From Actibacterium sp. (GTDB taxonomy: Bacteria > Pseudomonadota > Alphaproteobacteria > Rhodobacterales > Rhodobacteraceae), in NCBI GenBank assembly GCA_016278325.1, contig JADQCB010000014.1, positions 1 through 64,000 of the forward strand: a DNA stretch of 64,000 nt. Direction: 5' to 3'. Position 1 is the stretch's first letter. Each line of letters starts with the position of its first letter. This document shows positions 45,550-54,386 of this stretch, one piece after another. The notes beneath the pieces are model-generated. The model was not told where the DNA came from. It made no database searches and saw nothing but the letters and a program-made list of their open reading frames with translations. Position numbers and translations under genes: made by a program.

Positions 45550-47961
45550 ATGAAAACAACCACCCGGGTCTGCGTCATCGGCGGCGGCGTCGTCGGATGC
45601 TCGGTGCTTTACCACCTGACCAAGCTGGGCTGGCGCGACGTGATGCTGGTGGAACGCTCGGACCTGACCAGCGGCTCGACCTGGCACGCGGCGGGCGGGT
45701 TTCACACGCTCAACGGCGACACCAACATGGCCGCGCTGCAGGGCTACACGATCGGGCTTTACAAGGAGCTGGAAGAGATCAGCGGCCTGTCCTGCGGGTT
45801 GCACCATGTGGGCGGCATTACCCTGGCGGACAGGCCCGAACGCTTCGACATGCTCAAGGCCGAGCGGGCGAAGCATCGCTACATGGGGCTGGAAACCGAG
45901 CTTCTCACGCCCGGCGATATCCGCGCCCGCACCGATGGCCTGGTAAACACCGATGGCATCCTCGGCGGGCTCTACGACCCGCTGGACGGGCATCTGGACC
46001 CATCGGGCACCACCCATGCCTATGCCCGGGCAGCGCGGATGAACGGGGCCGAGATCGTGCTGCACAATCGCGTGCTGGAGACCAACCAGCGCACCGACGG
46101 CACCTGGGACGTGGTGACGGAAAAGGGCACGATCCATGCAGAACATCTGGTGAATGCCGCGGGTCTCTGGGCGCGCGAGGTAGGCGCGATGGCCGGCGTT
46201 TATTTCCCGCTCCACCCGATGGAACACCAATACCTGGTGACCGACGACATCCCCGAGATCCATGCGCGCGGCACCGAGTTCCCGCATGTGCTGGACCCGG
46301 GCGGTGAAAGCTATCTTCGCCAGGAAGGCCGCGGCCTGTGCATCGGCTTTTACGAACAACCCTGCGAGCCCTGGGCGGTTGACGGCACACCCTGGGAGTT
46401 CGGGCACGAATTGCTGCCCGACAAGCTGGACAAGGTGGCCGACAGCATCGAGTTTGCCTATCGCCGCTTCCCGGTGCTGGAGCGCGCAGGCGTCAAGACC
46501 GTGATCAACGGCCCTTTCACCTTTGCACCCGACGGCAATCCGCTGATCGGGCCGGTGCCGGGGCTGCGCAACTATTGGGCGGCCTGCGCCGTCATGGCCG
46601 GCTTCAGCCAGGGCGGCGGCGTCGGGCTGACGCTGGCGCAATGGATGATCGAAGGCGCGCCGGCGCAGAACGCCTTTGCGCTTGACGTGGCACGGTTCGG
46701 GCCGTGGATCACGCCGGGCTATACCCGCCCCAAGGTGGTGGAAAATTACCGCAACCGCTTTTCGGTCTCCTACCCCAACGAGGAACTGCCCGCCGCACGA
46801 CCGTTCCGCACCACGCCGATCCATGACATCTTCGACCGCCTGGGCGCGGTCTGGGGCCAGCAATACGGGCTGGAGGTGGCCAATTACTTTGCCGAACCCG
46901 GCGCGCCGCGTCACGAAACCCCGACCTTTCGCCGCTCGAACGCCTTCGAGACGGTGGGCCGTGAGGTCACGGCGGTGCGCCGGGGCGTGGGGATCAACGA
47001 GATTCACAATTTCGGGAAATTCCGGGTGACCGGCCCGGCCGCGCGGGCCTGGCTCGACCGGATCATGGCCGGTCGCATCCCCGCCCCCGGCCGCGTCGGC
47101 CTGTCGCCGATGCTGTCGCCCCGGGGCCGGCTGATCGGCGATTTCACGATTTCCTGCCTGTCCGAGACGGAATTTCAGCTGACCGCCTCTTATGCCGCGC
47201 AGGCGGTTCACCTGCGCTGGCTCCTGGCCCATCCCGACAAGGGCGTGGCGGTCGAGAACATCTCGGACGCGCGGACCGGCTTTCAGATCGCCGGGCCGAA
47301 AGCGGCCGAGCTGCTGGCGCGCTGCACCCGCGCGGACGTGGGCGCGCTGCGCTTCATGGATGTGCGGCCGATGGTCGTGGGGATGGCCGACTGCATCGTG
47401 CAGCGGCTGAGTTACACCGGCGACCTGGGCTTCGAGATCTTCACCGACCCGATGAACCAGCGCGCGCTGTGGAACGTGCTGTCGGAGGCGGGCCAGGATC
47501 TGGGGCTGCGCCCGTTCGGGATGCGGGCGATGATGTCGCTCAGGCTCGACAAGTTCTTCGGCGCCTGGCAGCGCGAATATTCACCCGATTACACCGCCGC
47601 CGAAACCGGGCTAGACCGCTTCATATCTTTCCAAAAAGATGCTGATTTCATCGGACGATCCTCTGCAGAGGAGGAGCGGGAAATGGGCGCCGCGCGCAAG
47701 CTTTGCGCCTTCGTGGTGGATGCGGCAGATGCCGATGTGACCGGGCACGAGCCGATCCGGATCGACGGCGCCGTGCAGGGGTTCTGCACCTCGGGCGGCT
47801 ATTCGCACTGGGCCGGGAAATCCGTGGCCCTGGGCCTGATCCCGACATCGCTGGCGCAGGGCGGGCTTGCGGTGGAAATCGAGATCCTCGGGGAAAACCG
47901 CCCCGCAACCCTCGTGACAAAACCGCTTTTCGATCCCGGCGGCACCCGGATGCGGGGCTGA
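45550..47961 (+). CDS. Dimethylglycine/sarcosine dehydrogenase-like flavoprotein with GcvT domain
   Basis: The 803-residue protein has an N-terminal FAD domain (GGGVVGCSVLYHL at 11-23) with GSTWHAAGG, in which His46 matches the residue that covalently binds FAD in dimethylglycine dehydrogenase. An FAO_M-like linker (about 370-430) follows, then a C-terminal GcvT domain that should accept the methyl carbon on tetrahydrofolate (GFQIAGPKAAELLARC, RLSYTGDLGFEIF). It probably demethylates an N-methylated glycine derivative; the exact substrate is not settled by sequence. It follows the ABC transporter by 101 bases on the same strand. Confidence 0.88.
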   Translation: MKTTTRVCVIGGGVVGCSVLYHLTKLGWRDVMLVERSDLTSGSTWHAAGGFHTLNGDTNMAALQGYTIGLYKELEEISGLSCGLHHVGGITLADRPERFDMLKAERAKHRYMGLETELLTPGDIRARTDGLVNTDGILGGLYDPLDGHLDPSGTTHAYARAARMNGAEIVLHNRVLETNQRTDGTWDVVTEKGTIHAEHLVNAAGLWAREVGAMAGVYFPLHPMEHQYLVTDDIPEIHARGTEFPHVLDPGGESYLRQEGRGLCIGFYEQPCEPWAVDGTPWEFGHELLPDKLDKVADSIEFAYRRFPVLERAGVKTVINGPFTFAPDGNPLIGPVPGLRNYWAACAVMAGFSQGGGVGLTLAQWMIEGAPAQNAFALDVARFGPWITPGYTRPKVVENYRNRFSVSYPNEELPAARPFRTTPIHDIFDRLGAVWGQQYGLEVANYFAEPGAPRHETPTFRRSNAFETVGREVTAVRRGVGINEIHNFGKFRVTGPAARAWLDRIMAGRIPAPGRVGLSPMLSPRGRLIGDFTISCLSETEFQLTASYAAQAVHLRWLLAHPDKGVAVENISDARTGFQIAGPKAAELLARCTRADVGALRFMDVRPMVVGMADCIVQRLSYTGDLGFEIFTDPMNQRALWNVLSEAGQDLGLRPFGMRAMMSLRLDKFFGAWQREYSPDYTAAETGLDRFISFQKDADFIGRSSAEEEREMGAARKLCAFVVDAADADVTGHEPIRIDGAVQGFCTSGGYSHWAGKSVALGLIPTSLAQGGLAVEIEILGENRPATLVTKPLFDPGGTRMRG

Positions 47962-48202
47962 CCGACCCGATCTGCGCCGCGCGATCCAACCCCCGGGGGG
48001 GGGGGCGCTTTGCCGGGGGTTGAAACCGCGTTGGCAGATACGCAGGTGGATTCTCACAGGCGGGCCGCAGATGGCGGCGCCGCCATTGCCGCCCAGCCCG
48101 GCGTGGCACCGACGCCACCGCCTCGGGCGGCATCGCGCCGGACAGGGATCGCAAGACGATACCTGCCCGCAGAAAATCGAGATTACGATTGGAGGATTTC
48201 AA

Positions 48203-48856
48203 ATGAAACGCTTGAGCGCACTCACGATCACCACCGCACTTGTCGCGTCGATGGGGTCGGCATCGCTTGCCCAGGACTCCGATTCCGCGACGAAATCCGC
48301 TGGCGAATGGCTCAGCCTGACGGGCAAGGTCGCCTCGGTGTCCGGGGACAAATTCACCCTCGACTACGGGGAAAACGACATCGCCGTGGAAATGGACGAT
48401 TTCGATGTCTATGACGAAAATTTCCTGATCGAGGGCGACAAGGTGACCGTCACCGGTCTTGTGGACACGGACTTCGTGGAAAACAAGACGCTTGAGGCAA
48501 GCTCGGTCTATGTCGATTCGCTGAACGAGTATTTCTATGCCAGTTCGGCCGATGAGGAAGACGGGTATTACAGCTATGTCGCCAACGATTTCTGGGATGG
48601 GGGCGACTGGGTTTCCGTGACCGGCAAAGTTTCCGCCGTGGATACCGGCCAGTTCACCCTCGATGCCGGCGCCAGGGAATATGACGTGGACATCAGCCAG
48701 TTGTCCTATAATCCACTGGACGACAAGGGCGTCGAACAGATCGAGGTCGGCGAACGGGTCGTCGTGTCGGGCGAGTTCGACGATATCGACCTGTTTTCCG
48801 ATGACGAGGTCGAGGCCGAGGCGGTGACGACGCTGTCCGGTTCGGGCTCTGCCTGA
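48203..48856 (+). CDS. Secreted acidic protein with two tandem OB-like repeats
   Basis: The 217-residue protein has a signal peptide (MKRLSALTITTALVASMGSA, cleavage near SLA-QD) and two similar modules: residues 35-104 (EWLSLTGKVASVSGDKFTLD) and 135-210 (DWVSVTGKVSAVDTGQFTLD), joined by a Tyr/Ser/Asp-rich linker. The short beta-strand pattern suits an OB or BOF-type fold. The mature protein is very acidic. GGAGGA precedes the ATG. It is monocistronic with a hairpin after it. Its function is unknown; periplasmic binding of a cation or ligand is a guess. Confidence 0.8.
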   Translation: MKRLSALTITTALVASMGSASLAQDSDSATKSAGEWLSLTGKVASVSGDKFTLDYGENDIAVEMDDFDVYDENFLIEGDKVTVTGLVDTDFVENKTLEASSVYVDSLNEYFYASSADEEDGYYSYVANDFWDGGDWVSVTGKVSAVDTGQFTLDAGAREYDVDISQLSYNPLDDKGVEQIEVGERVVVSGEFDDIDLFSDDEVEAEAVTTLSGSGSA

Positions 48857-48893
48857 TCGCGATGTCTTTTCGCCGGCACGGCCGGCAGGCGCC

Positions 48894-48920
48894 CCGCCCC
48901 CGCGCGATGTGCGGGGGCGG
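48894..48920 (+). terminator. GC-rich hairpin after the tandem-repeat protein gene
   Basis: CCGCCCCCGC and GCGGGGGCGG form a perfect 10-base-pair stem with a 7-base loop, 37 bases past the stop codon, followed by TGGTGATTC. There is no long T tract. Confidence 0.6.
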
Positions 48921-48921
48921 T

Positions 48922-48943
48922 GGTGATTCATCGGTGATTCATC
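48922..48943. repeat. Tandem 11-base repeat
   Basis: GGTGATTCATC occurs twice in a row directly after the hairpin, without a mismatch. It is a short tandem duplication in non-coding sequence. Confidence 0.9.
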
Positions 48944-49111
48944 CGGGGCGAACGCCCTGACCCGGCCACCGCGAAGGGCCAAGGGGCGCGAGCCTTGTGA
49001 GGCCGTGTCGCAAACCGACCCGGATGCGACGCCGCAGCACCGGTCGGCGCAGTCGGATCATGCAAAGCCGCGTGCAGCACGACAGGTTTGCAGGCCACGA
49101 AGGGGCGCGAG

Positions 49112-50377
49112 ATGATACAAGTCTTGTCGGGGGTCTGGGCCCTTCTGATCGGCATCGTCTTCATCATGCTGGGCAACGGCATGCATTTCACCCTGATCGG
49201 TCTGCGCGGCGGGATCGAGGGGTTTTCGGCCGCCGAGCTGGCCATTGTCACATCGGGCTATTTCATCGGCTTCCTGTCGGGCGCGCGGTTCAGCCCGTTG
49301 CTGATCCGTCGTGTGGGGCATGTGCGTGTCTTCGCCGCCCTGGGCAGTTTCATGTCGGCGGGGCTGATCGCGTTCACCCTGTTGGCCGAACCCTGGGCCT
49401 GGACGGTGCTGCGCCTGCTCGTGGGGTTTTGCATGTCCGGCATCTATGTCGTCGCGGAAAGCTGGCTCAACAACGCGGCCACGAACGCGACCCGCGGCAA
49501 GGTTCTGTCGGCCTACATGATAGCGCAGACGCTGGGCATCATCGGGGCGCAGGGGCTGCTTACGCTGGGCGATGCGGCGAATTCGGCGCTGTTCATCGGC
49601 GCCTCGATCCTGGTCTCCATCTCTTTCGCGCCGATCCTTCTGTCCGCGGCCCCGGTCCCGGCGATCGACGTCGCGCGCCCGATGTCCATGCGCCACCTCT
49701 TTTCCGCCTCGCCGCTTGGAACCGTCGGCATCTTCCTGCTGGGAAGCGCCTATGCCATGCAATCGGGCATGGGCGCCGTGTTCGGCAGCCAGATCGCCCT
49801 GACCCCGACGCAGATCGCGCTTTTTGTCGCGATGCTTTTCGCCGGCGCGCTCGTGCTGCAATACCCGATCGGCTGGTTGTCGGACCAGATCGATAGGCGC
49901 AAACTGATCTTCGGTGCCGCAACCCTCGGCGCGGCCTCGTGCGCGATCGGCTGGATCGCCGGCGGCGGGCTGTGGCCCCTGATGGGGGCGGCCTTTTTCG
50001 CCGGCGGGGTGACAACCCCGCTTTATGCCCTGTTTCTGGCCTATACCAACGACTTCCTTTCGGCCGAGGACATGCCGGCCGCGTCCGGCGGCCTGGTCTT
50101 CACCTTCGGGCTGGGCGCCATCGTGGGGCCGCTGGCCACCGGCTGGGCAATGGAGGGGCTTGGCCCCTTCGCCTTTTGGCTGGTGCTCGGCGCAACCTTC
50201 GGCGCCATCGCGTTTTATGCGCTCTACCGCATGACGCAGCGCGATGCGGCGCCGGTCGACGAGACCGAAAGCTATCTGGGGGTGCTGCCCACCGCCTCAC
50301 CCCTGGCGGTCGAGGCCGCTGGGAGCTGGGCCGCCGAACAGGCCGAAGCCGAACGCGAAGCCGACGCGCCATCGTGA
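49112..50377 (+). CDS. MFS transporter (YcaD/UhpC-like)
   Basis: The 421-residue protein has twelve hydrophobic segments starting VWALLIGIVFIMLGNGMHFT and the MFS loop motif GWLSDQIDRRKLIFG between the seventh and eighth. FIGFLSGARFSPLLIRRVGH resembles YcaD-type permeases. The acidic C-terminal tail (AEQAEAEREADAPS) is cytoplasmic. The ATG at 49112 has AAGGGG upstream. The substrate is unknown. It is convergent with the glycan operon, with 42 bases between stops. Confidence 0.85.
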   Translation: MIQVLSGVWALLIGIVFIMLGNGMHFTLIGLRGGIEGFSAAELAIVTSGYFIGFLSGARFSPLLIRRVGHVRVFAALGSFMSAGLIAFTLLAEPWAWTVLRLLVGFCMSGIYVVAESWLNNAATNATRGKVLSAYMIAQTLGIIGAQGLLTLGDAANSALFIGASILVSISFAPILLSAAPVPAIDVARPMSMRHLFSASPLGTVGIFLLGSAYAMQSGMGAVFGSQIALTPTQIALFVAMLFAGALVLQYPIGWLSDQIDRRKLIFGAATLGAASCAIGWIAGGGLWPLMGAAFFAGGVTTPLYALFLAYTNDFLSAEDMPAASGGLVFTFGLGAIVGPLATGWAMEGLGPFAFWLVLGATFGAIAFYALYRMTQRDAAPVDETESYLGVLPTASPLAVEAAGSWAAEQAEAEREADAPS

Positions 50378-50419
50378 TCGCCGGCGCCCGGTTGTCCCGC
50401 GGCACGCCCGCGCCCGGGC

Positions 50420-50974
50420 TCAAACGGTGTTCAGGCGGATCATGTATTGTTGGCCCTTGCGCTCGAACTGGGCGGCATCGCCCAGCTCGGCCACCAGCGC
50501 ATCAACGGCGGTCTTGACCGGCGCGCCCTCGTCCTTGTTCCAGTAATAATCGTCGCCGGCGATCACCCCGCCCGCCCTGACCTTCTTCAGCGCCAGGCGC
50601 AGGTCATTGCCGATGAAGGGCTCGTTATGGTTGCCGTCGATATAGACCCAGTCGAGCGAAGCGTCGGGCATCGCGCCGAGCGCCGCGTCCGAGGTGGCCC
50701 GGTGGATGACCACGCGGGCATCGCCCTTGAACCGGTTCTGCACCAGCTCATGCATGTCGCCCATCCGGTCGGCATTGCGCTTGCGCCCGAATCCGGTGTT
50801 GGAAAACTCGGGCATGTATTCCCAGGGGTCGATCAGGTGCAGCTCGACCGGGTCGGTCACGGCGAGGATCTCGGCGCTGAACTTGCCCTCCCAGACACCG
50901 ATTTCGGCGCATTTCCCCTTTTTCGGCAATGTTTCCAGCATCTCGCGCCGGACCATGTCACGTTTGCTTGCCAT
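50420..50974 (-). CDS. Class I SAM-dependent methyltransferase
   Basis: The 184-residue enzyme has the SAM motif AEIGVWEGKFSAEIL, the acidic motif LHLIDPWEY and LDWVYIDGNH. It closely parallels the N-terminal domain of the fused protein encoded just upstream (AEIGVHKGDATGIL, ALIDPW, LDWIYLDG), which suggests duplication. It is the last gene of the seven-gene glycan operon. The ATG at 50974 has GAGGTGAGGG upstream; a GTG at 50983 overlapping the previous stop is an alternative. A sugar or lipid-linked acceptor is likely by context. Confidence 0.85.
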   Translation of the reverse strand: MASKRDMVRREMLETLPKKGKCAEIGVWEGKFSAEILAVTDPVELHLIDPWEYMPEFSNTGFGRKRNADRMGDMHELVQNRFKGDARVVIHRATSDAALGAMPDASLDWVYIDGNHNEPFIGNDLRLALKKVRAGGVIAGDDYYWNKDEGAPVKTAVDALVAELGDAAQFERKGQQYMIRLNTV

Positions 50975-50979
50975 ATCCC

Positions 50980-52536
50980 TCACCTCTCTTGCGGTGTTTC
51001 GCCGATCCCGGCGCGCAACCTGTCATACAGGGCGCGATAGGCCGGCCTGGTCATCAATTCTTCGAAACGGGCGTGGAACTGGGCGACGCCCTGCGCGTGC
51101 AGATCGCGGGTTTCGGCATCCGCCAGCAGCCTGTCCAGCTCGGCCCGCATCGCCGGGCGAAACGCGGCGATACTGTCATCGCGGCTGTCGTTCAGGTTCC
51201 AGCGGTCGAAATAGTCCCGGCCCAGATCCTCGTTGACGTGGTTAGCGCGGCCGCGATGCTTCTTCACGATATAGGCCTGGACCGAGCGCAACGGGTAATG
51301 GTTCATGCAGGCGCTGTCGGCGCCGCGTTTCCAGGGCAGCGTCCAGCCCGAACCGGTGTTCATCCTGTCGGAAATGTCGGTGCCATCGGGGGCGCGCCAG
51401 ACCAATTCGGCCCCCTCTGCGACGCGGGGACGGTGAAGGCCGAAACGCCTGATCCTTTCGGGGGTCCGAAAGGCGGATTTCACGGCGCGCATCCGCTCTC
51501 CGCCCTGGCGCGGGGACGCCTCGCAGGCGGTGAACTGCTCGGTGATCGGCGCATCCACGAAGGCGTCTGTTCCGTCAGTGCCGAACACCTGCCAGGGGAA
51601 TGGCACGGCATCGGTCTCCCCGCCCAATTGGGCAATGAAATCCGGAAAGGTCGCGGCGCCGGTCCGGATGTTCAGAAACTCGTCCACGTCGCAGATCAGC
51701 AGCCAGGCGGCCTTTGCCGTCAACACATGGTCCTGCGCGTATTTCAGCGCGCTCTTGTGCGGTCCGCGCCGCAGCACGCGGTTTTCTTCGTGGCGAACAA
51801 GTCCCCGGGCCTGCAAACGCTCAAGCAACGGCACGGTCGTGTCGTCGCAGTCATTCGTGTAGATCAGGAAATCGCTGAAGCCGAGCGCCCGGTAATGCGC
51901 GACCCATTCCAGGATGAACGGCGCCTCGTTCTTCATTGTCGAGATGACAAGGAAGCTGTGCTTTTCCGGTCGCGGCGAAAGCTGCGCACCGGGCCCCGGG
52001 CGCAACAGGAAATGATCGCCGTCGCGGATCACCTCGTGGCCGGCGGGCAGGCGCGCGGCGATGTCGTTCAGCGCGGCGCGCACCGGATAGCCAAGCTGCG
52101 CCGCCCAGTTCAGCCCGCCCCCCAGCAGCACGCCGCCCGGGCGCAGCTTGTCCAGCGCAAGCTCCAGATCATTCATCAATTCGGGATAGTATTTGCAGCC
52201 ATCCAGATAGATCCAGTCGAGGCTGTGATCCGCCAGCCCGGGCAGAACCGTTTCGGACCGGCCCTGGAAAAACGACACCCCGGCCTTCCCCGCCAATTCG
52301 GATTGCAGGCTCGCGCGCGCGGCGGCAAGATCCGCGTCCGTGCTCTTGCAGGCGAAGGGGCGGCTGGCATAGCGCGGATCATTGACCCACGGGTCGATCA
52401 GGGCCAGCGACGCCGGTCGAAGGACATCGCGCAGAATGCCGGTCGCATCGCCCTTGTGCACGCCGATTTCGGCGCCGTCCCCGCCGGCGGGAACAGAGGC
52501 AAGGATGTTGCGAAGACTGTCGTTCCCCCGCTTCAT
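50980..52536 (-). CDS. Fused methyltransferase and GT92/GT2-like glycosyltransferase
   Basis: The 518-residue protein joins two enzymes. Residues 1-180 are a SAM methyltransferase domain (AEIGVHKGD at 22-30, ALIDPW at 45-50, LDWIYLDG at 106-113). From about 194, STMKNEAPFILEWVAHYRAL begins a glycosyltransferase module with YTNDC and the metal-binding DVDE at 283-286. The ATG at 52536 overlaps the stop of the GSCFA gene (ATGA). It probably transfers and methylates a sugar on a surface glycan. The GT module recurs in two other genes of the operon. Confidence 0.85.
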   Translation of the reverse strand: MKRGNDSLRNILASVPAGGDGAEIGVHKGDATGILRDVLRPASLALIDPWVNDPRYASRPFACKSTDADLAAARASLQSELAGKAGVSFFQGRSETVLPGLADHSLDWIYLDGCKYYPELMNDLELALDKLRPGGVLLGGGLNWAAQLGYPVRAALNDIAARLPAGHEVIRDGDHFLLRPGPGAQLSPRPEKHSFLVISTMKNEAPFILEWVAHYRALGFSDFLIYTNDCDDTTVPLLERLQARGLVRHEENRVLRRGPHKSALKYAQDHVLTAKAAWLLICDVDEFLNIRTGAATFPDFIAQLGGETDAVPFPWQVFGTDGTDAFVDAPITEQFTACEASPRQGGERMRAVKSAFRTPERIRRFGLHRPRVAEGAELVWRAPDGTDISDRMNTGSGWTLPWKRGADSACMNHYPLRSVQAYIVKKHRGRANHVNEDLGRDYFDRWNLNDSRDDSIAAFRPAMRAELDRLLADAETRDLHAQGVAQFHARFEELMTRPAYRALYDRLRAGIGETPQER

Positions 52537-53675
52537 TCCGCGCCGCCCTGCCAGCCCGCGCGCACGCGGGCGAGCATGTCGCGCGTGGCTTGCTCGGTTT
52601 CGGGATAGCGGCTGAGCGTCCGCTTGCCCAGGATCCGCTCGATCGCGGCGCCATTGCGATCGCGCACCGCCTTTTGCACGCGGTCGGAAATCAGGTTCGC
52701 GGCGGAAAGGGCGATCAGCCAATGTTCCAGCAATTCCTGCGCGTTCGGCTTGTTTTCGCACCAGACATGCTCGAACAGCATCATGATATAGTCCAGCACC
52801 CCGCGCGGAAGGTGGCGCCGGTCGGCCTTGAACGGCGACCGGAACACGTCGGTCACGATCTCATAGGACGGCCAGTAATGCAGGACGCCCTCGTCGCCGA
52901 CCTCGCGTATGGCCTCGTCGATCGCCACCCGCAGCACGGATTTCGAAACCGAGTTGGCCGAAATGCACGATACCGGCCGGAATGTGGCGATCAGCGGAAC
53001 CGGAGAAAGCGTGGCGATCACCCGCGCATCGGGCCGATGCTTGCGGATCAGCCGATAGATTTCAAGGATGTTGGCCTTGTTCTCTTCGACCGTCGAGACG
53101 CGGAACTTGTGGCGCGCGGGATCATACTTGTCCATCGGGATGGAGCGCCAGAAAACCCCGCCGGTCTTTTCGTCATACCAGACCTCGGACAGCCCGAAGG
53201 TCAGGATGAAAACGTCGGTGTCGGAAAAGATGTCGAGCGTCTGGCGGCGCACCTCTTCGTCATAGCCGAATTCCTCGGCCTGGTAGCCGTGCCAGAGCGA
53301 TTCCTCGAATTTCCGGCCTTCGAAGGCCCATTCGAATTGCTGGCGGATGACGAAGGAATTGACCATCCCCTCGCCGCAGGTGACGACATAGGCCCTGGAG
53401 CTTTCGTCACGGGTCAGGATGTTGTAGTTGCGCGCCGCCAGCCAGTTGCTGATATTCTCGGCAAAGCAGCTTCCGAAAGCGGTGATGCGTGTCTGCGGCG
53501 TGATCGGCGCGCCTTCGGGTTCCCAGCCATGCACCACATGTTCGGCCGGGGCCGTTTCCGATGCCATCCCGGCCATGTCAGGGTTGAAATTTGTATTGTC
53601 GCCGCGAAACCAGGTTCGAAACGACCCGTCGCGCCCGGTATGCTGGAAGTTGAAGTTTTCCGCCTTCTTCGCCAT
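52533..53675 (-). CDS. GSCFA-domain protein
   Basis: The 380-residue protein has the defining ITAFGSCFAENISNWL with Ser69, resembling the nucleophile block of SGNH esterases, and FILTFGLSEVWYDEKTGGVF. There is no signal peptide. GSCFA proteins are found with glycan and capsule genes, but their reaction is not established; de-acylation or acyl transfer on a sugar is an inference from the SGNH-like block. It is coupled to the next gene by a 4-base overlap and starts 42 bases after the FkbM gene. Confidence 0.88.
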   Translation of the reverse strand: MAKKAENFNFQHTGRDGSFRTWFRGDNTNFNPDMAGMASETAPAEHVVHGWEPEGAPITPQTRITAFGSCFAENISNWLAARNYNILTRDESSRAYVVTCGEGMVNSFVIRQQFEWAFEGRKFEESLWHGYQAEEFGYDEEVRRQTLDIFSDTDVFILTFGLSEVWYDEKTGGVFWRSIPMDKYDPARHKFRVSTVEENKANILEIYRLIRKHRPDARVIATLSPVPLIATFRPVSCISANSVSKSVLRVAIDEAIREVGDEGVLHYWPSYEIVTDVFRSPFKADRRHLPRGVLDYIMMLFEHVWCENKPNAQELLEHWLIALSAANLISDRVQKAVRDRNGAAIERILGKRTLSRYPETEQATRDMLARVRAGWQGGAE

Positions 53676-53717
53676 GTCCTGTCCCCGCGTCAGATTGAAA
53701 CCCGCGCCGCGCCGCTG

Positions 53718-54386
53718 TCAGATCCAGTCGAGATTGAGTTGAAGCGGCGAATGACGATTCGACATCAGCCGACGCAACTTTATGAAATCCTTTCGCTTTT
53801 CCGGGAACTTGCGCTGATGCGTCTCGACCACGGTGTAGCCGATCTCATCGAGCAGCCCGGCCGCGCTGAGCGCCGGCAGAAGGTCGAGCTCGCCGCCCTC
53901 TATATCCATCTTCACAAAGGCAATGCGGCCATGTTGCGCGATCAGCCCCCTGAGGAAGGCGATCAGGTCCACCTGCCGGACCTCGAGATCATTGGCACCG
54001 GCCGCATCCCGGTCGCGCTTGCCCGGCATGATCGTCGAAGACACGGTCGCGGCCACCGGGTCGTCGTCGAATTTCACGCTTCGCAGAAGGGTGACCTGCC
54101 CCTCGCTCAGGCCCACGGCCGCGTTGATCGCCTGCACATTCGTCCGGCCGGAAACGCGCCGCGCAAGCGCCGCGAAGGCGACCGGATCGGGTTCGAACGC
54201 GAAGACGGTGGCGCCGCTGCGGGCCAGCGTTTCGGTGACGGTGCCGACATTCGCGCCAAGGTCGACGGCAATGTCGCCCGCCCCGAGCATCGCGGCCACC
54301 CCGGCCAGCACACCTTCGGCATGCAGCTTCCTGTCGCGGAAGCTGCGCCGCGGCGCGGGGGGGGGATCCTGCGGTGTCTCGCTCAT
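53718..54386 (-). CDS. FkbM-family methyltransferase with C9 tract near its start
   Basis: The 222-residue enzyme has the SAM-binding DIAVDLGANVGTVTETLA followed by FAFEPDP, and the FkbM motif FVKMDIEGGELDLL. FkbM enzymes O-methylate sugars or polyketides. The ATG at 54386 overlaps the stop of the preceding FkbM gene. Codons 8-10 (three prolines) are encoded by an uninterrupted run of nine C residues, so loss or gain of a single base would switch off nearly the whole protein. In this sequence it is in frame. Confidence 0.87.
   Translation of the reverse strand: MSETPQDPPPAPRRSFRDRKLHAEGVLAGVAAMLGAGDIAVDLGANVGTVTETLARSGATVFAFEPDPVAFAALARRVSGRTNVQAINAAVGLSEGQVTLLRSVKFDDDPVAATVSSTIMPGKRDRDAAGANDLEVRQVDLIAFLRGLIAQHGRIAFVKMDIEGGELDLLPALSAAGLLDEIGYTVVETHQRKFPEKRKDFIKLRRLMSNRHSPLQLNLDWI

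Noticed and set aside
48020..48202. N-terminal extension of the tandem-repeat protein
   Set aside because: The ATG at 48203 has a GGAGGA site and opens directly into a signal peptide, which must be at the N-terminus.
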